64,000 nt of DNA, taken from assembly GCA_023213315.1 (NCBI GenBank), contig JAKCPI010001897.1, forward strand, positions 241,596 through 305,595. The letters are read 5' to 3'. The translations under genes and the position numbers were made by a program. Below are positions 11,778-23,600 of the stretch, in pieces; position 1 is the first letter of the stretch, and each line of letters starts with the position of its first letter. The stretch is from Euborellia annulipes (lineage: Eukaryota; Arthropoda; Insecta; Dermaptera; Anisolabididae). The notes beneath the pieces were generated by a model, which did not search any database, was not told where the DNA came from, and saw only the letters and a list, made by a program, of their open reading frames with translations.

Positions 11778-12936
11778 TTTGCACAAACTTTGGTAATATT
11801 GACAACTTTGCACTTAAATTATACTTAAACCTGTAAGGGTTGAAGATGAACAAATAAAATTTCGCCCGAAATATCTCCTTCGGTATTTTACATTCAAAGG
11901 CTTTGTTTTTTTTTTTTTTTGCTGCTCATGTACATGTTCTTTCTAATATCTAATAACAAGAGCAACTTCTCACTAAAGAATATTTATTTAAATCATTTGG
12001 CTGCTAAATTGTGTTTCAAAGAATATGCTCGAAACGGTGTCGAAATTAATATACGTAGCCTATATGTTATCGAATAAAGTCTATATGGCCTCAGATGCCG
12101 AAAATACTAAGAAGGAATAATTTTTAAAGAATCTCTATATAAGAGACCTAGTTGAAAAATTGATCAAATCAAACTAGGATAAAAAAGAGACATTTGTTCA
12201 AAACACAAAGTGATTGTGATTGTCAACACTAGTGACTTTAAATCTACCTGCTCCTGGGATTTAGCTCTGTCTTATTTTTTAATTAAATTTAATTATTTAA
12301 ATAGCAACTTTTTATATAATTATATTAACCTGTAGACTGTGCCAAAAAACAAACAGAATCAAACATTAAACGGAATACCCGAAAGGTTAACAAATAATTT
12401 TTCGAATAATTATGTTTTCATTTTCAATTAAAATTAATTAATAAATATTTCATCTCATCTTTTTAGGTCAAGAGTTTGGTAGAAAATAAAATAGAAAAAA
12501 TGTATATATAGTATTTCAATTATTTTTGTTAATAAAAAAACTGAATCGTCAATTTACTCGCAAAGTTTAAATATTTACTTTTTGAGATCGGTCTAAAGGG
12601 ATTGTATTTGGGATCAAGCCACATTTGGCAAATGCAAATTTCAATTGAAATGCATATATAAACATGTCACGAGATACCTTGACAAATACGAGTGGATGCA
12701 CCATTAAAAGGTTCAAAGAACAAAAAATAATTGAAAATTTTATTTAATTATAAAAGCTGGATTAGCTAATAATTAATTAGAAAGTGAAGAGTGGGAAGAG
12801 GTCTATTCTATTAAAATATGTTCAAACGACACTTTATGACTGGATTCCAGCAATACCTTCAATCAGGTATAAAGAAACAGTAGAGTAATTACGAAAATTA
12901 TGATAAAATCTCGTCTTTTCTAGGTTTTAAATAGTA

Positions 12937-13308
12937 GAGCGTCAGGCCATAGTAATTAGTGATGGCGATAAGGAACAATTAATAGGAGGTCCAGAATTGA
13001 AAACCGAAACTGGAAAAGTTACAGTATTTTTGAGGGGCTGGAAGAGTGGTGTCTTTCAGAAAAAATTAAAGCTCTTCGTTTTGACACAAATGCTGTAAAT
13101 ACTGGCAGAATAAATGCGCTATTTTGGAGAACTTCATATAGAAAAATTTGTTATTCTTAGCTTGCAGACATCATATCATGGAAATTGTGTTAAAAGCTAT
13201 AGCCTATTTAATTCAAAATTGGGATCTACAAGAGGTCCTTCTACAGACCTGTTCAAAAGATTTCAGGAAAGGTGGATTAAACTTGATAAAAAAAATTCAA
13301 AACGGATT
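12937..13308 (+). pseudogene. Broken central part of a transposon-like protein (CRHHI.E family)
   Basis: Reading across frames gives a recognisable protein with at least two frameshifts and one stop. First comes ERQAIVISDGDKEQLIGGPE, then LEEWCLSEKIKALRFDTNAV, then a frame change to LLFLACRHHIMEIVLKAIAY, then another to STDLFKRFQERWIKLDK. The order (FDT..N block, ACRHHI.E block, then LFKRFQ..W) is what I recall from a family of long uncharacterised, transposon-like proteins in arthropod genomes. I cannot place it in a named superfamily. No start or end is preserved. A single arm of a Penelope-like repeat follows about 60 bases downstream. The C-terminal part of the same family occurs near 59.2-60.3 kb, but the two pieces do not overlap. 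Confidence 0.7.
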
Positions 13309-13370
13309 AGTAGATAATTATGCAAAAAAAAAAATTTTAGTGATCGAGATGAAATTGTATACTTTTTAAA

Positions 13371-13475
13371 TTAAAATTAAATATACAAATTAAACACTAG
13401 GTTATTTGTTTCAAAGGTATTATTAATTAAAAATTAACACTTAATACGTATTTCGACAAGTAATTGTCATAGATA
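13371..13475 (+). repeat. Single arm of the 58.8-kb inverted-repeat family
   Basis: CAAATTAAACACTAGGTTAT, AAAAATTAACACTTAATACG and the inverse of TTGTCGAAATACG match the left arm at 58.8 kb. It breaks within the CTGATGA core. It follows the pseudogene at 12937-13308. Confidence 0.75.
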
Positions 13476-13992
13476 TTGAAAAAAAAATTCCATAAACTTG
13501 CAGAACAAAAAAAAAAATCTACTCAACCAAATAATCATCTCTAGTTTATTGTTAAACTTGTATTATCCTCAAAAAAGAATATTGAAAAAATTTAAAAAAA
13601 ATTTTAACTCACTTAAATAATTTTCGCCTGTTTGGTACTCGAAGATTGACTTTTGAAGAGACACAAAATGATTTGTCGAGGAGAACAGAGAAATTGACTT
13701 CATAATGGCGGAGAAATATCTGAAAAATAAATAAATAATTTTATTAAAATAGTTTTAAAATAATCATATAATTTTCTGAGCACCTTCCTCCATCATATTA
13801 TTTAAATGAATTGGTATGGAATGGAATTTAAATGAACAAGTATGGGACCCTTGAATATCTCAGGAGAGTTTTATCATATAGAGAATAGGTTTTAAACAAC
13901 CTAAGGGTTTTCATTAAAATGTCAGTTATAGTAAAATATACGACATTTCATCATTTTATTGAAAAAAGAAATAGATATATTTGTTATTTTTA

Positions 13993-14240
13993 GCCCTCGG
14001 GGCTTGGTGAAGAGTTTAGCGTGCTAACCTCGTATACCAAAAGTCGCGGGTTCGGACCCCAGGCAGTCCGATGATTTTATTTAAGCCATTTGGTATCCAA
14101 ATGGCTTAAATAATAATGCCTGGACCCCCAATATATATAATTATTAATTCAACGGTTATCGTAAAAGTCTTATATGGTCTGAGTTGCCGAAAAGACTGTG
14201 TGAATGTGTGTGTGAGTGTGAATGAAAAAAACAAAAATAA
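13993..14240 (+). mobile_element. SINE S1, full-length body
   Basis: The head is GCCCTCGGGGCTTGGTGAAG with B box GGGTTCGGACCCC. The palindrome CATTTGGTATCCAAATG, the GCCTGGACCCCC block and the TTGCCGAAAAGACTG block follow. The tail is A-rich and imperfect, and I found no clear target duplication. Confidence 0.87.
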
Positions 14241-14249
14241 ATAAATATA

Positions 14250-15490
14250 TATTTTTAATATTTGTATGTGTATGTATTGTATGTATTTTTTATATTAATT
14301 AGCTTTTATATTAATGTATTTTTATCATGTATTTTGTAAATATTGTATATAAAAGAAAGTGGGCGAAATGACCTCTGGTCAATGGCCTGAAATAAAAAAA
14401 ACAAAAAAAAAAACACACAGAGCTCCATGTTCATCCCGGAACTATATATAGGGTATATATGCAGTTGACATTGTAATTTCTCCACCAAGTGAAAAAACTT
14501 ACAAAATATTCTCCGTGGCGTATTCAAATTTAAATAGATTTGCGTCATTTATGTTAAAGAATTAATAAATGGTGTTTTATGGAAATAAAAAACAAACGCC
14601 TAAAAGTGAACAATATGTCTCTTTTTTTTTTTTTTTAAACATAAATCACAACTCGTTTTAAGAGATCAAAAAGTTTGAACCTTTGTAATGATAAAAAATG
14701 ATTTATTTCGCAAATGAAATTGCTCAAGAAACAAAAAAAAAAAAAAAAAAAAAAATATTTATACCTAGATGTAATGAAGAAAAATCCCTCAAGAGTGGGA
14801 AGAAAATAAAAGGAAAATTTTTTTTTTTTTTTTATAAATTGAGGATTATTTGCGATAATTGGACTTGAATATATATCAATTTTTTATACTTGTTAAAAAA
14901 TTTTCATGTTTATGGATTATTTTTCATTCCAAATAAATCTCAGAAAAAGAAACATGTGTAGAATAAAAAAAAAAAAAAATAAATAAATAAATAAATAAAT
15001 AAATAAAATAAAGTTTGATATTCGTATATTAATCAAAGTACCATTTAAAAAAGTTGTAGATGATATTTTTGATAAATTAATTATTAAAGGGTTAAAAAAC
15101 GAGGAGACTTTGCCCCTCTTTATTTTAACATTATCTATGTTCATAAATAAAAAAAAAAGTTTTTTCTTTACTTATGTCCAAGACAGCAGTTAATCTAAGG
15201 GAAAGAACCATTAAAGATCAAAGAGCTCCCTTAATCGCTCTTAAGACGTGGATTTAGTCGAGTTATCTTTTTTCAACCATTTGGCCCTTTTATATAGCAA
15301 ACTTCATAGAAACACATCTATTAAAGAAGTTTAGAGAATGTAAATAAAAAAAATACATAAATTACTCATTTATGTAGATTTTTTATTTCTAATGAAATTT
15401 TCCGTGATGAGTTTAAATAGTTTTAAGAGACTTTAAATTAGCTTAGCTTTTAATACTTTTGAAGTTTTGGATTAGCTCTCAATAAAAAAT
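14250..15490. other. No gene seen (1.2 kb)
   Basis: A-rich with several poly-A/T runs. The open frames are low complexity. Confidence 0.6.
14978..15010 (+). repeat. (AAAT)n microsatellite
   Basis: Seven to eight AAAT units. Confidence 0.85.
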
Positions 15491-15493
15491 AAA

Positions 15494-15969
15494 TGGTGAT
15501 GTGACTAGTCGCACAGCGCAAAACTTTCTCTTACCTACTTAATGTAGTAAGGTAGGAAAAAGTTGTGTACTGTGCTTGTTAAGAACGAAAAATTTCACTG
15601 ATATACTTTTTAAAGAGCATCTAAAAAATAGTTTTATAAAAGTTCATTTATGAATTTTAATCAAAAACTTTGGAGCGAATTTTGAGAAAATCGAAAAAAC
15701 TGAAAAAGTACATCAGTAAAGTACTAGTATTTTTTGGTCGAGCCTATCTTAAATATTAAATTTCAACCTCGTAGCCCTTTTAGTTCCTGAGATATTTTGT
15801 TCACACACACACAGAGACAGCCCATACCGCGAAAACAACTTTTTTTGATTCAGAAGACCTCAAAAGGTGAAGATCCATCAAAATCTCGACATCGAATTTT
15901 TGATATGAATCCAATACTTTCTTTCTATATAGGCCTACAGTATTTCACATAAAGGGTAAGAGAAAGTAA
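15494..15969 (+). mobile_element. Family A copy with internal deletion
   Basis: The hairpin is degenerate (GATGTGACTAGTCGCACAGC), the ACCATGGC region is deleted, and the 3' end reads CATAAAGGGTAAGAGAAAGT. Its breakpoint (AACGAAAAATTTCACTGATAT) resembles that of the copy at 11107. Confidence 0.75.
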
Positions 15970-16244
15970 AAATGATTTAAGATTAATATCTATTTTATTC
16001 CTCCCTCGGATTGCAAAGATTTCCCAGCAATTCCATCTTGTAGTGTATCTTTCTTTCGAATATAAAAATTTAAATCCTCCTATTCATCTTTCGAGTTTCA
16101 GTCTAATATGTTTTTATTTTTCCCTGGTACGGTAAAAAAAAAAAAATGAAAATGTTCCCAAGATTTTCTTTAAAAAGCCGAAAGACTTTTTTTTCGCTCT
16201 CTGTGAAATGCAAGTGGTCAAGTTAACTAAGGTCTTATGGGAAA

Positions 16245-16355
16245 CTAAATATATCTCGACACTTAAAATCCGGTGGGACAAGCACAGAACACAACTTTCG
16301 ATTACCGAAGTGTAAGAGAAAGTTGTGTGCTGTGCGATGTCACACCAGATTTTTC
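16245..16355 (-). mobile_element. Family A 5' hairpin, minus strand
   Basis: Reads GGGAAACTAAATATATCTCG, then the hairpin with CGATTACCGAAG and ending GTCACACCAGA. No body extends to the left, so only the 5' end remains. Confidence 0.7.
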
Positions 16356-16872
16356 CTATTAGATTTTTATATACAGAAAAAGATAGAATAAATAGATCAT
16401 CGTTAATAATTAAAATTTGATAAGTTAGATCTCTGGACATTTATATAACACTGACGCTCCGATCTTTAAATAAGAGAAAGTAAAAATTATACATAGGCCT
16501 ACATACGATTTTCAATTTTAGAGACTAGTAATATTAAACACATTTTGGGATAGTGAGAAATTACCATTTTGAGTACATTAATATTTATAGATTTTAAATT
16601 GAAGAATAGATAGTGCTCTAGTAACAATTCATTTATCTGTGTCATAAATTATTTACGTTTGCGGAAAAGAGATAGAGAGAAGTCAACCTATGCTAGCAAT
16701 AATTGGTTGCCGAATAAGAAACTTAATTGAATTAATAAATTTTCCATTTAGTTTCAAATAATTTCATTTGATAGTAAATGAATATAGACTAAAATATTTC
16801 ATCAAACACAAACATTTTTGTATTTGTAGTATTTTTTAAATAAATCCTGAAAGGGATTTATTGATAGAAAAC

Positions 16873-17093
16873 GTTATATCGCTAAAGGCCCTCCCCCCCC
16901 CCCATACACGTGAAGCGAGAACTCAAGGAAAAAATTTCAAGGATTTCCTCGAGGAAAATATTATTGAATTTTTCAATCAGGATTTTTTAGCCTCGAGGCC
17001 GCTACCATACACGTTGAGGATTTCCTCGAGGCATGTACTATTAAGGACGGCCTTGAGGAAAACCCGATGATGTATGGGGCCTTAAGAAAACTT
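16873..17093. mobile_element. Possible short MITE with GGCCC..CATACA ends
   Basis: The left edge AAAGGCCC..CCCATACACGTG and the right edge, inverted, AAGGCCCCATACATC are similar. GGATTTCCTCGAGG is repeated in the middle. The 69-codon frame over it is incidental. Confidence 0.45.
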
Positions 17094-17118
17094 TTCTTTT
17101 TCAAGAGCAAAGGATATT

Positions 17119-17192
17119 ACACAACTTTCGATTACCGAAGTTAAGAGAAAGTTGTGTGCTGTGCGCCAGTCACACCAGATTTTTTCATATAG
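17119..17192 (-). mobile_element. Isolated family A 5' hairpin, minus strand
   Basis: ACAACTTTCGATTACCGAAG and GTCACACCAGA are present without body. A plus-strand family A body starts 210 bases downstream, so the two may be parts of one inverted event. Confidence 0.65.
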
Positions 17193-17404
17193 GTCCTAAA
17201 ACCAGGAAGTTTTTAATTTAAAATTCTTTAAAAAAATGTAGAAAAATATTAGAAGCTCAAATAAGTAAATAGAAAAGAAATTGAAAATATTTTTATTCTG
17301 TTGTGACCTCGAATATAACAAATCAGATTCAATTTTTGGGACGGGCTTTGATATAAATAAATAAATAAATTTTTTAATATTAATTTCTTATTATGCCTAT
17401 TCAC

Positions 17405-17967
17405 CAGGTTTTTTGTGTCGACATGTAATTAGTTTCCGACAGTACGGTACATTCTATATGTGAAAATATTTATATTTTGTTACCATGGCAACCATTTCTC
17501 CTATCTTTTCTATGGAGTACAAGAGTAAAGTGGTCTTCAGAAGATTTCAATGACAAAATGAGAATATACATTTTAAAGAGAATCTAAAAAATAATTGATT
17601 TTTGTATTTAAAAAAAAATCGTTGGATCAAATTTAGAGAAAATCGAAAAAAACTGAAAAAGTGCATCAGTAAAGTACTAGTACTCTTTGGTCGATTTTGT
17701 TCAAAAGCTTCGTGTCACGCCCCATGGGGGTGCCTAACTTAAATATAAAATTTCAGCCTCCTAGCTCTTTTCGTTCTTGAGATATTTTGTTCACAGACAC
17801 ACACACACACACACAGACAGACAGACCATGTCGCGAAAACCACTTTTTTGGATTCAGGGGACCTCAAAACGTGAAGATCCATCAAAATCTCGACATCGAA
17901 TTTTTGACATGAATCCAATACTTTCTCTCTATATATATATTACATATATACATAGGTAAGAGAAAGT
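17405..17967 (+). mobile_element. Family A copy lacking the 5' hairpin
   Basis: Starts at TTTTTTGTGTCGACATG just inside the hairpin and runs through the body, a CACACA/GACAGACA microsatellite (17796-17825) and the 3' end GGTAAGAGAAAGT. A separate inverted hairpin copy lies at 17119-17192. Confidence 0.8.
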
Positions 17968-18368
17968 AAAAAAAAAATGGATTAAAATAGGAAAATAGGC
18001 TACTTAAAAAAATAACATTTATTTTTTATTTTTACTTATATTTTTATGATTATTCATGCCAAGGGGATTAGTATTTCGGTTTGATGAAAATGTAATAAAT
18101 GACGCATGACATAACACAGACCAATTAATTCTTTCAGCAAAGGTGGATGCAATACAATTTAAAATATTATCAATATTTAATTTTTAGAATTAAAATTTTT
18201 TTGGAGAATTGAATAAGAAAATTTTTTTATATAGGCCTGCCTATACATGTATTTTTTTCTCATTTATAAATTTTCCAATATTTCGTAAATCTCTTTGAAA
18301 TGTTAATTCCATTGAATTTGATTTTAACTCCTGCTCCCCGAATTGAAATGAAATTATCGCGGAAATGT

Positions 18369-18392
18369 CTCTCTCTCTCTCTCTCTCTCTCT
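18369..18392 (+). repeat. (CT)n microsatellite
   Basis: About twelve uninterrupted CT units. Confidence 0.85.
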
Positions 18393-18835
18393 GTCTTTAT
18401 AAATAATTTAAATTCTCATTGAATAAACGACGAAAAATCACTTTTCTGCAATTTTTTTTTTTTTATAATAATAACAAACGCCAGAGTGAAGAGTTTTGAA
18501 ACTCATTAATAAACGATCAAGGGAAAAGAATGGGAAACAAAGGAAAGGGTGGACGAATAAAAGGGAGAGAGAGAGAGAGAAGTCTGATGTGACCCCATGG
18601 ACCTATTACAGAGATCTATCTTCATTGGGCTTGTTAAGTGACAAGCTCACTAATAGTGAATTATTCGGACACAAAATGAAAGAACAATTATAAGTCTATT
18701 CTAGTGTACAAATGAAATTTTATGAGCATTTTTTAAACTCTTCTTTTTTTGTATTTATTTTAGCACGATTATTAACAATTAAAGTGAAAAATTTCTAGAA
18801 AGGTCTAAGATGAGTGTGGTTTTGAAATCAAATTA

Positions 18836-19320
18836 ACAAACATAAAGAATATTTTCTGGCATTGTTAATCACATGAATCAATCCAAACCTCCAGAAGACC
18901 TGATAAAATGATATTAGTTAAATAAATGAGGATGTGGTGTATTGGCAGCCAAGGTGAAAAATAAAAGATAATATTTTGTCGACTTTTCGATTGCAGATCA
19001 TACTCATCATCAGGACAAAATCTCGTCGTTTTGACCTCCAAACGGTAAAGAGAATTTTTAAGCAAATAACGATTGATAAAGATTGATTGCTACACTACAA
19101 TGTTAATAAACTTAATATTCTACCAATATATTTTGTCTTGATGATGAGTGCGATTGGAACTCGAAACGTCGACAAAATTTCTTTTATTTTTCATCTTGGC
19201 TGTTAATACACCACATATTCTCATATTATTTTAATAATATTATTTTATCAGGTCCTCTGGGAGTTTGGGCAGACATGTGATTGACAATGCCAGAAAGTTT
19301 TCTTTATGGTTAATTTGACA
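18836..19320. repeat. Penelope-like inverted repeat pair
   Basis: Arms 18836-about 19020 and about 19132-19320 are inverted copies sharing ATGATGAGT, GTCGACAAAAT, TTTTATTTTTCA and CAGAAGACCTGATAAAAT-type blocks. The right arm has TTGATGA, stem GAGT/ACTC, then GAAACGTC (19138-19169). Inverted terminal units of this kind fit Penelope-like retroelements (inference). Confidence 0.65.
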
Positions 19321-19811
19321 TTTTAAAATTAGCTTTTGAATAAAATAGCCAATTATTGTTTGAAGCATATTTTATTCTTGCACTTCTAATGATTGCCATC
19401 TTAACAAAATATTTTCCTTTGTTTAACTAACAGTTGGATGTCGACACAAAAACTCTAGTGTGGCAAAGACAGAACCAAGAGCGGATCCATAGGGGGAGAG
19501 GGGTGTGACTGCATGGCACACAATTTTTTCTTACTTTAATTTAAACTTGTATTCGGTACTTGTTTACCAGAACATATATACAAATCAAATTTTTAAATAT
19601 TAATTTTAAATATTATTTTTTCGCCTTGGCTGCCCTTGTAACGCATCCTCATATCATAATATCCAGCCATCAAGAAACAACTAGTTAATTTTAAAAATTT
19701 TATATTAAAAATAAAATTTTATTCCCAAAAAAATATGTTTCTCAAATCTCGGGGGGTAATAACCCCCCTTTACCCCTTCCCCTTTGTATCCGACCTTGGA
19801 CAGAATACAAC

Positions 19812-19942
19812 TTTAAAATTAAAGGAATAACATTTATCATAAATCTTCTTTTTTTATATTAATTAATAATATTAAAGAAAATTTCTGGAAATATGAAGGT
19901 TGAGAATAATATATTCATTTATTTTGAAAATCGGCCTTTTCA
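19812..19942 (+). repeat. Direct repeat, copy 1
   Basis: Shares TTTAAAATTAAAGGAATAAC and TATGAAGGTTGAGAATAATA with 20512-20634, about 700 bp away, with small indels. No TE signature was identified. Confidence 0.75.
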
Positions 19943-20511
19943 TTTAAGATTTAAGATAAGAGATCACACCAGATTTTTTTGTCTTTTGAAAATAAATTAA
20001 TCTCTTTCCACTCAAAGAATCTTTATGAAAATTAGTCTAGAAGAAGTTGATAAAATCGTAATTTTTAATAAATAATGTATGTTTATTTTAACAGCCCCTT
20101 CAGAACCGATTCCCACTAGTTTCATAAATTTGGAAAACCAAAATTCGATATTATCACAAAAAAAATTATCAGCCTATTTGATTGTTATTATATTAATCTA
20201 AAATATGTGTTTATAAAATATGAACTTGGAAACTTTTTTTAAGAAAAAAAAACTAGTTTATATCAAATCGATTAAGTATGTCCTTACTCTAAAAAAACAA
20301 CCCTTTTTACCCAAATATTAAATTCTTTTTTTAATCAATAGAAAAATGGATTTATTCCTAATCAAAACAAGAGTGGCTTCTCCGTTTTTCTTAAAAATGC
20401 TTTTGTAAGAAAATGTTCAAGAAAGGCAACGTTATTTGATATTGATATTAAAAAGCTTTCTTTCATCTGAGAGAGATGATATTTTCATGTTTTTTTTCTT
20501 CTTTGAATGGG

Positions 20512-20634
20512 TTTAAAATTAAAGGAATAACATTTATTATAAAATCGTCTTCTTTTTTTATATTAATTAATAATTTCTGAAAATATGAAGGTTGAGAATA
20601 ATATATTCATTTATTTTGAAAATTGGCCTTTTCA
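20512..20634 (+). repeat. Direct repeat, copy 2
   Basis: Second copy, shorter by a few bases in the middle. The 67-codon frame starting inside it is not supported as a gene. Confidence 0.75.
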
Positions 20635-20935
20635 AAGAGAGACGGAGTTTATAATGAAGCTCGTGTCCCATTCATTTTTATTCTTGTCAGGAGAGGAAAG
20701 AGAAATAAATTCAAGTTTTAATTTCGGAAGCTCGAATTCCCCAAATCTGAGATGTGCAGGTTGTAGAGATACTAAAGGAGGCAGATAGATGACAATAATG
20801 AATTATACAGATAAATACTTATATATTTTTGGCTTGCATAATGAAAAGTAAGAGTAAAATACTCATATAATGTAAATCAGTCAAAAGTATGCGTTAGCTA
20901 TAGTTTTGACTCAGCCCTTCTTCTAGAGAGCGAAA

Positions 20936-21258
20936 CGCGCTAGGGGGAGGGGGTAGGGGTCTGGACAAAAGGTTGCTAATTGTGACATGGGGAACCCGGG
21001 GTTTCTCTAAGTGTGTCATCACTTTGAAAAGATGGGATGAGAGACTCGAATACTAAAAAAAAAAAAAAAAGGTAAAATGATATATATTTTGTATAGGAAA
21101 TTTTAAGATAAAGTTTAAAACAAGTTTCGGTTTCGGGGGGGGGGGGGGGAGAGGGAGAGGGGGGTAGTTTTATGTTGTGGCATATTTGTAGGGTGGCTTG
21201 TTTGTATGTGACTAACTGTGACAGTGGGGGGAGGGGGACTAGAATATCGTCAAGAAAC
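20936..21258 (+). repeat. G-rich dispersed repeat, copy 1
   Basis: Shares GGGTCTGGACAAAAGGTT, TTTCTCTAAGTGTG, TTGTTTGTATGTGA and GGGACTAGAATATCGT with 26776-27312 in the same order. Long G-runs near 21137. Family unknown. Confidence 0.7.
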
Positions 21259-21507
21259 GCTACCTCTTAGAGAGATAATGTTAATTTATTTATTTTAAAT
21301 GTTTTTTGATAAGTTTAAATAATTAAATAGGGCATTTAAAAAAATTTTACTATGAAATCGCGATATTTCGTTGCCCGATGATTTGTTTTTCCGGATAATT
21401 TGTTCAAATTTGACGTTTCCCAGAGAAAATTCCGATAACTGGTATAAAAACGATGCATTTCAGACCTTCAGACATTTCGTTTTATTTTTAGGCTCGAGGT
21501 CACTTTT

Positions 21508-21655
21508 TTTTAACACTCACACTTTTTTCTCATTCACACTCACACACACATTCACACAGCCTTTTCGACAGCTCAGGCCATATAAGACTTTATACGATAA
21601 CCTTTGAATAATTATACATATATATATATTTGGGGTCCAGGCATTCTTATGCATC
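21508..21655 (-). mobile_element. SINE S1 3' half, minus strand
   Basis: A T-run, CATTCACACTCACACAC, TTTTCGACAGCTCAGGCC and TGGGGTCCAGGCATTC are the inverted SINE body. The head is missing. A full plus-strand copy starts 160 bases downstream. Confidence 0.8.
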
Positions 21656-21813
21656 TGTGTGTTGCATAGCTTGTTCTCTCTGTTTTCTCTAACCGTTAGA
21701 GTCTACTGCTACGACGTATACTTGATTCATTTCTTGATACAGATAGTATATTATGTTAGGCTATATAGACGAATGGTTCTTCAACTTTTATTTACTTTTT
21801 TAACTATTGATAT

Positions 21814-22074
21814 GCCCACGGAGCTTGGAGTAGTTGGTAGCGTGCCTACTTTCTATACCGAATGTCGCGGGTTCGAACCCCAGGCAGTCCGATAATTTTA
21901 TTTAAGGCATTTGGATACCAAATGGCTTAAATAGAAATGCCTGGACCCCCAATAGATTTATCAAAACAAACGAGTATCGTTAAAAGTCTTAAATGGCCTA
22001 AGTTGCCGAAAAGACTGAGTGAATGTGAGTGTGAATGAGAAAAAAGTGTGAATGTTAAAAAAAAAAAAAAAAAA
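21814..22074 (+). mobile_element. SINE S1, full length with 12-bp target duplication
   Basis: This is the best full copy. The A box region is TTGGAGTAGTTGGTAGCG and the B box is GGGTTCGAACCCC. The body has the palindrome CATTTGGATACCAAATG, then CCTGGACCCCCAATAGA, then TTGCCGAAAAGACTG, and an A-tail of about 20. AACTATTGATAT is repeated at 21802-21813 and 22075-22086. Confidence 0.93.
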
Positions 22075-22089
22075 AACTATTGATATTTC

Positions 22090-23460
22090 TTGAGTTTTCA
22101 AAATTTGAATTTTACGAAAACTTATTTATTCTCAATAAAAAAATCAGTTTGGCTGACCAATAGACCCTCAGAGATCCGAGGTCATTTTAGGAATTTTTGT
22201 ATCAGAGAAACCTAATAGCCTCCATTCACTGATAGACATTTTTCCGGTGATAGATGGAAAGTTCACTGGAATATATAATAAAAATGCAAATATGACCTTT
22301 AACCTCTGAGTCATCCCTCTATGTAAATATAGAGTAGGGGTGAGCGTCAATCGGTTAATAACAATATAAATATGCACATAAATAGGGTATTATTAATATT
22401 TGCTAAATTTCTTTCTGCTTAAGATAAAAAAAATATTTTTTCGTTCAATTATTAAAAATATTTTGGAATATTTCAAAGTTGTTTTAAAGTGCATTCGAAT
22501 TGCACCCACTTTATTATTTATGCACTATTTAATCGTTCCAATGGAAAATTTCAATTCTCAGGCAGATGACCTATTCCGTTGATTTTTGTTTTTCAAACGA
22601 TATAATATTGATTTATAAATAAATATGTCTTGAAGAGTTTATGTTTGGAATTGAGGTTAGAGAAATAAAATATAGGCGGTTTCATGTATTTAGAGAGATT
22701 GAAATATTAAAAGAGCATTCAACAAAAATGTTTAGTTTTTAGTAAGCTATAAAATAGATTTTTTTTTCTTTGTGAAAGATTCATTTCTGACGTTTTTGAT
22801 TTATATGAAAGAAAAATTTAAATAAACTCAGGAACCTCTTCCCAGATATTGAAAGGAAACAAGGGCCAGTCAAAAGGTTTAGACGAAAGTATTTAAAAAA
22901 AATTATAAACAATTTGACACTTTTGTTTTTAATTTGCCCTCTCATCTGCTGAGGCCATTAGGGTGTAGTGAACATTGTGCATAAATATTTCCAATATATA
23001 ATATATAGAAAAGTAGAAAATAATTAAATCGTTAAAAATATTAGAGCATTGGCATTGCAAAAATACCAATTCGTTAAATATTTTCCCATAAGCAAAGAAG
23101 ATACAGGAGAAATCGAACAAAATAAAACGACGTTCTAATTAGCAAAGTGCGTAACTCCATTTTTGTTTATTTTTCAGCCAAAAAACATTTCATTGTCATT
23201 GTTAGAGCCATTGTTAAACACTTTTCGTGCGGCAACTTTTTGAACTGAAAAATTTGAATTACTCTCTTACCCAGTTCAGGGCATAAGGAGAATGATATTT
23301 TCAACAGAAAATACAAAAAAATGATTTTCGAAAAAAAGTGGAGTTAGACACTTTTTTACTGAGAGTGTCGAAAAACCCCTCCTATAATTTAAATTGTAAA
23401 TTAATCATTTGTCGTTTTCAAATACAGTAGTTTTTTTTTTCATTTAAGGTCCTTTTCGGC
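22090..23460. other. No gene seen (1.4 kb)
   Basis: AT-rich unique-looking sequence. Short frames only, none with recognisable motifs. Confidence 0.55.
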
Positions 23461-23469
23461 ATCGAAGGC

Positions 23470-23600
23470 CATATAGACCCCATCTCATTTATTTAAATTT
23501 ATTGTTAAAACAAATTTTGTCGCCTGAGACGGGATGTGAACCCACGACCATTGGTACAAATGGCCAGCATGCTAATCACTACACCAAGGCCCGAGAGCCC
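23470..23600 (-). mobile_element. tRNA-derived SINE, fourth family (S4), minus strand
   Basis: On the minus strand, GGGCCTTGGTGTAGTGATTA then CGTGGGTTCACATCCCG give A and B boxes, followed by an AT-rich body and GGCCTTCGATGCCGAAAAGG. A plus-strand tail of the same kind occurs at 23738-23790 and a similar one near 12085-12110. Confidence 0.65.

Larger units (their letters stand above)
10980..11948. repeat. Inverted pair of GATGCCAAATGC-type terminal units around a family A copy
   Basis: The left arm 10980-11082 (GGAGACGTTTCGGACGAAAT) and right arm 11838-11948 (ATTTCGCCCGAAATATCTCC) are inverted relatives. A third member is at 42291-42372. The family A copy carrying family C lies between the arms. 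Confidence 0.55.
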
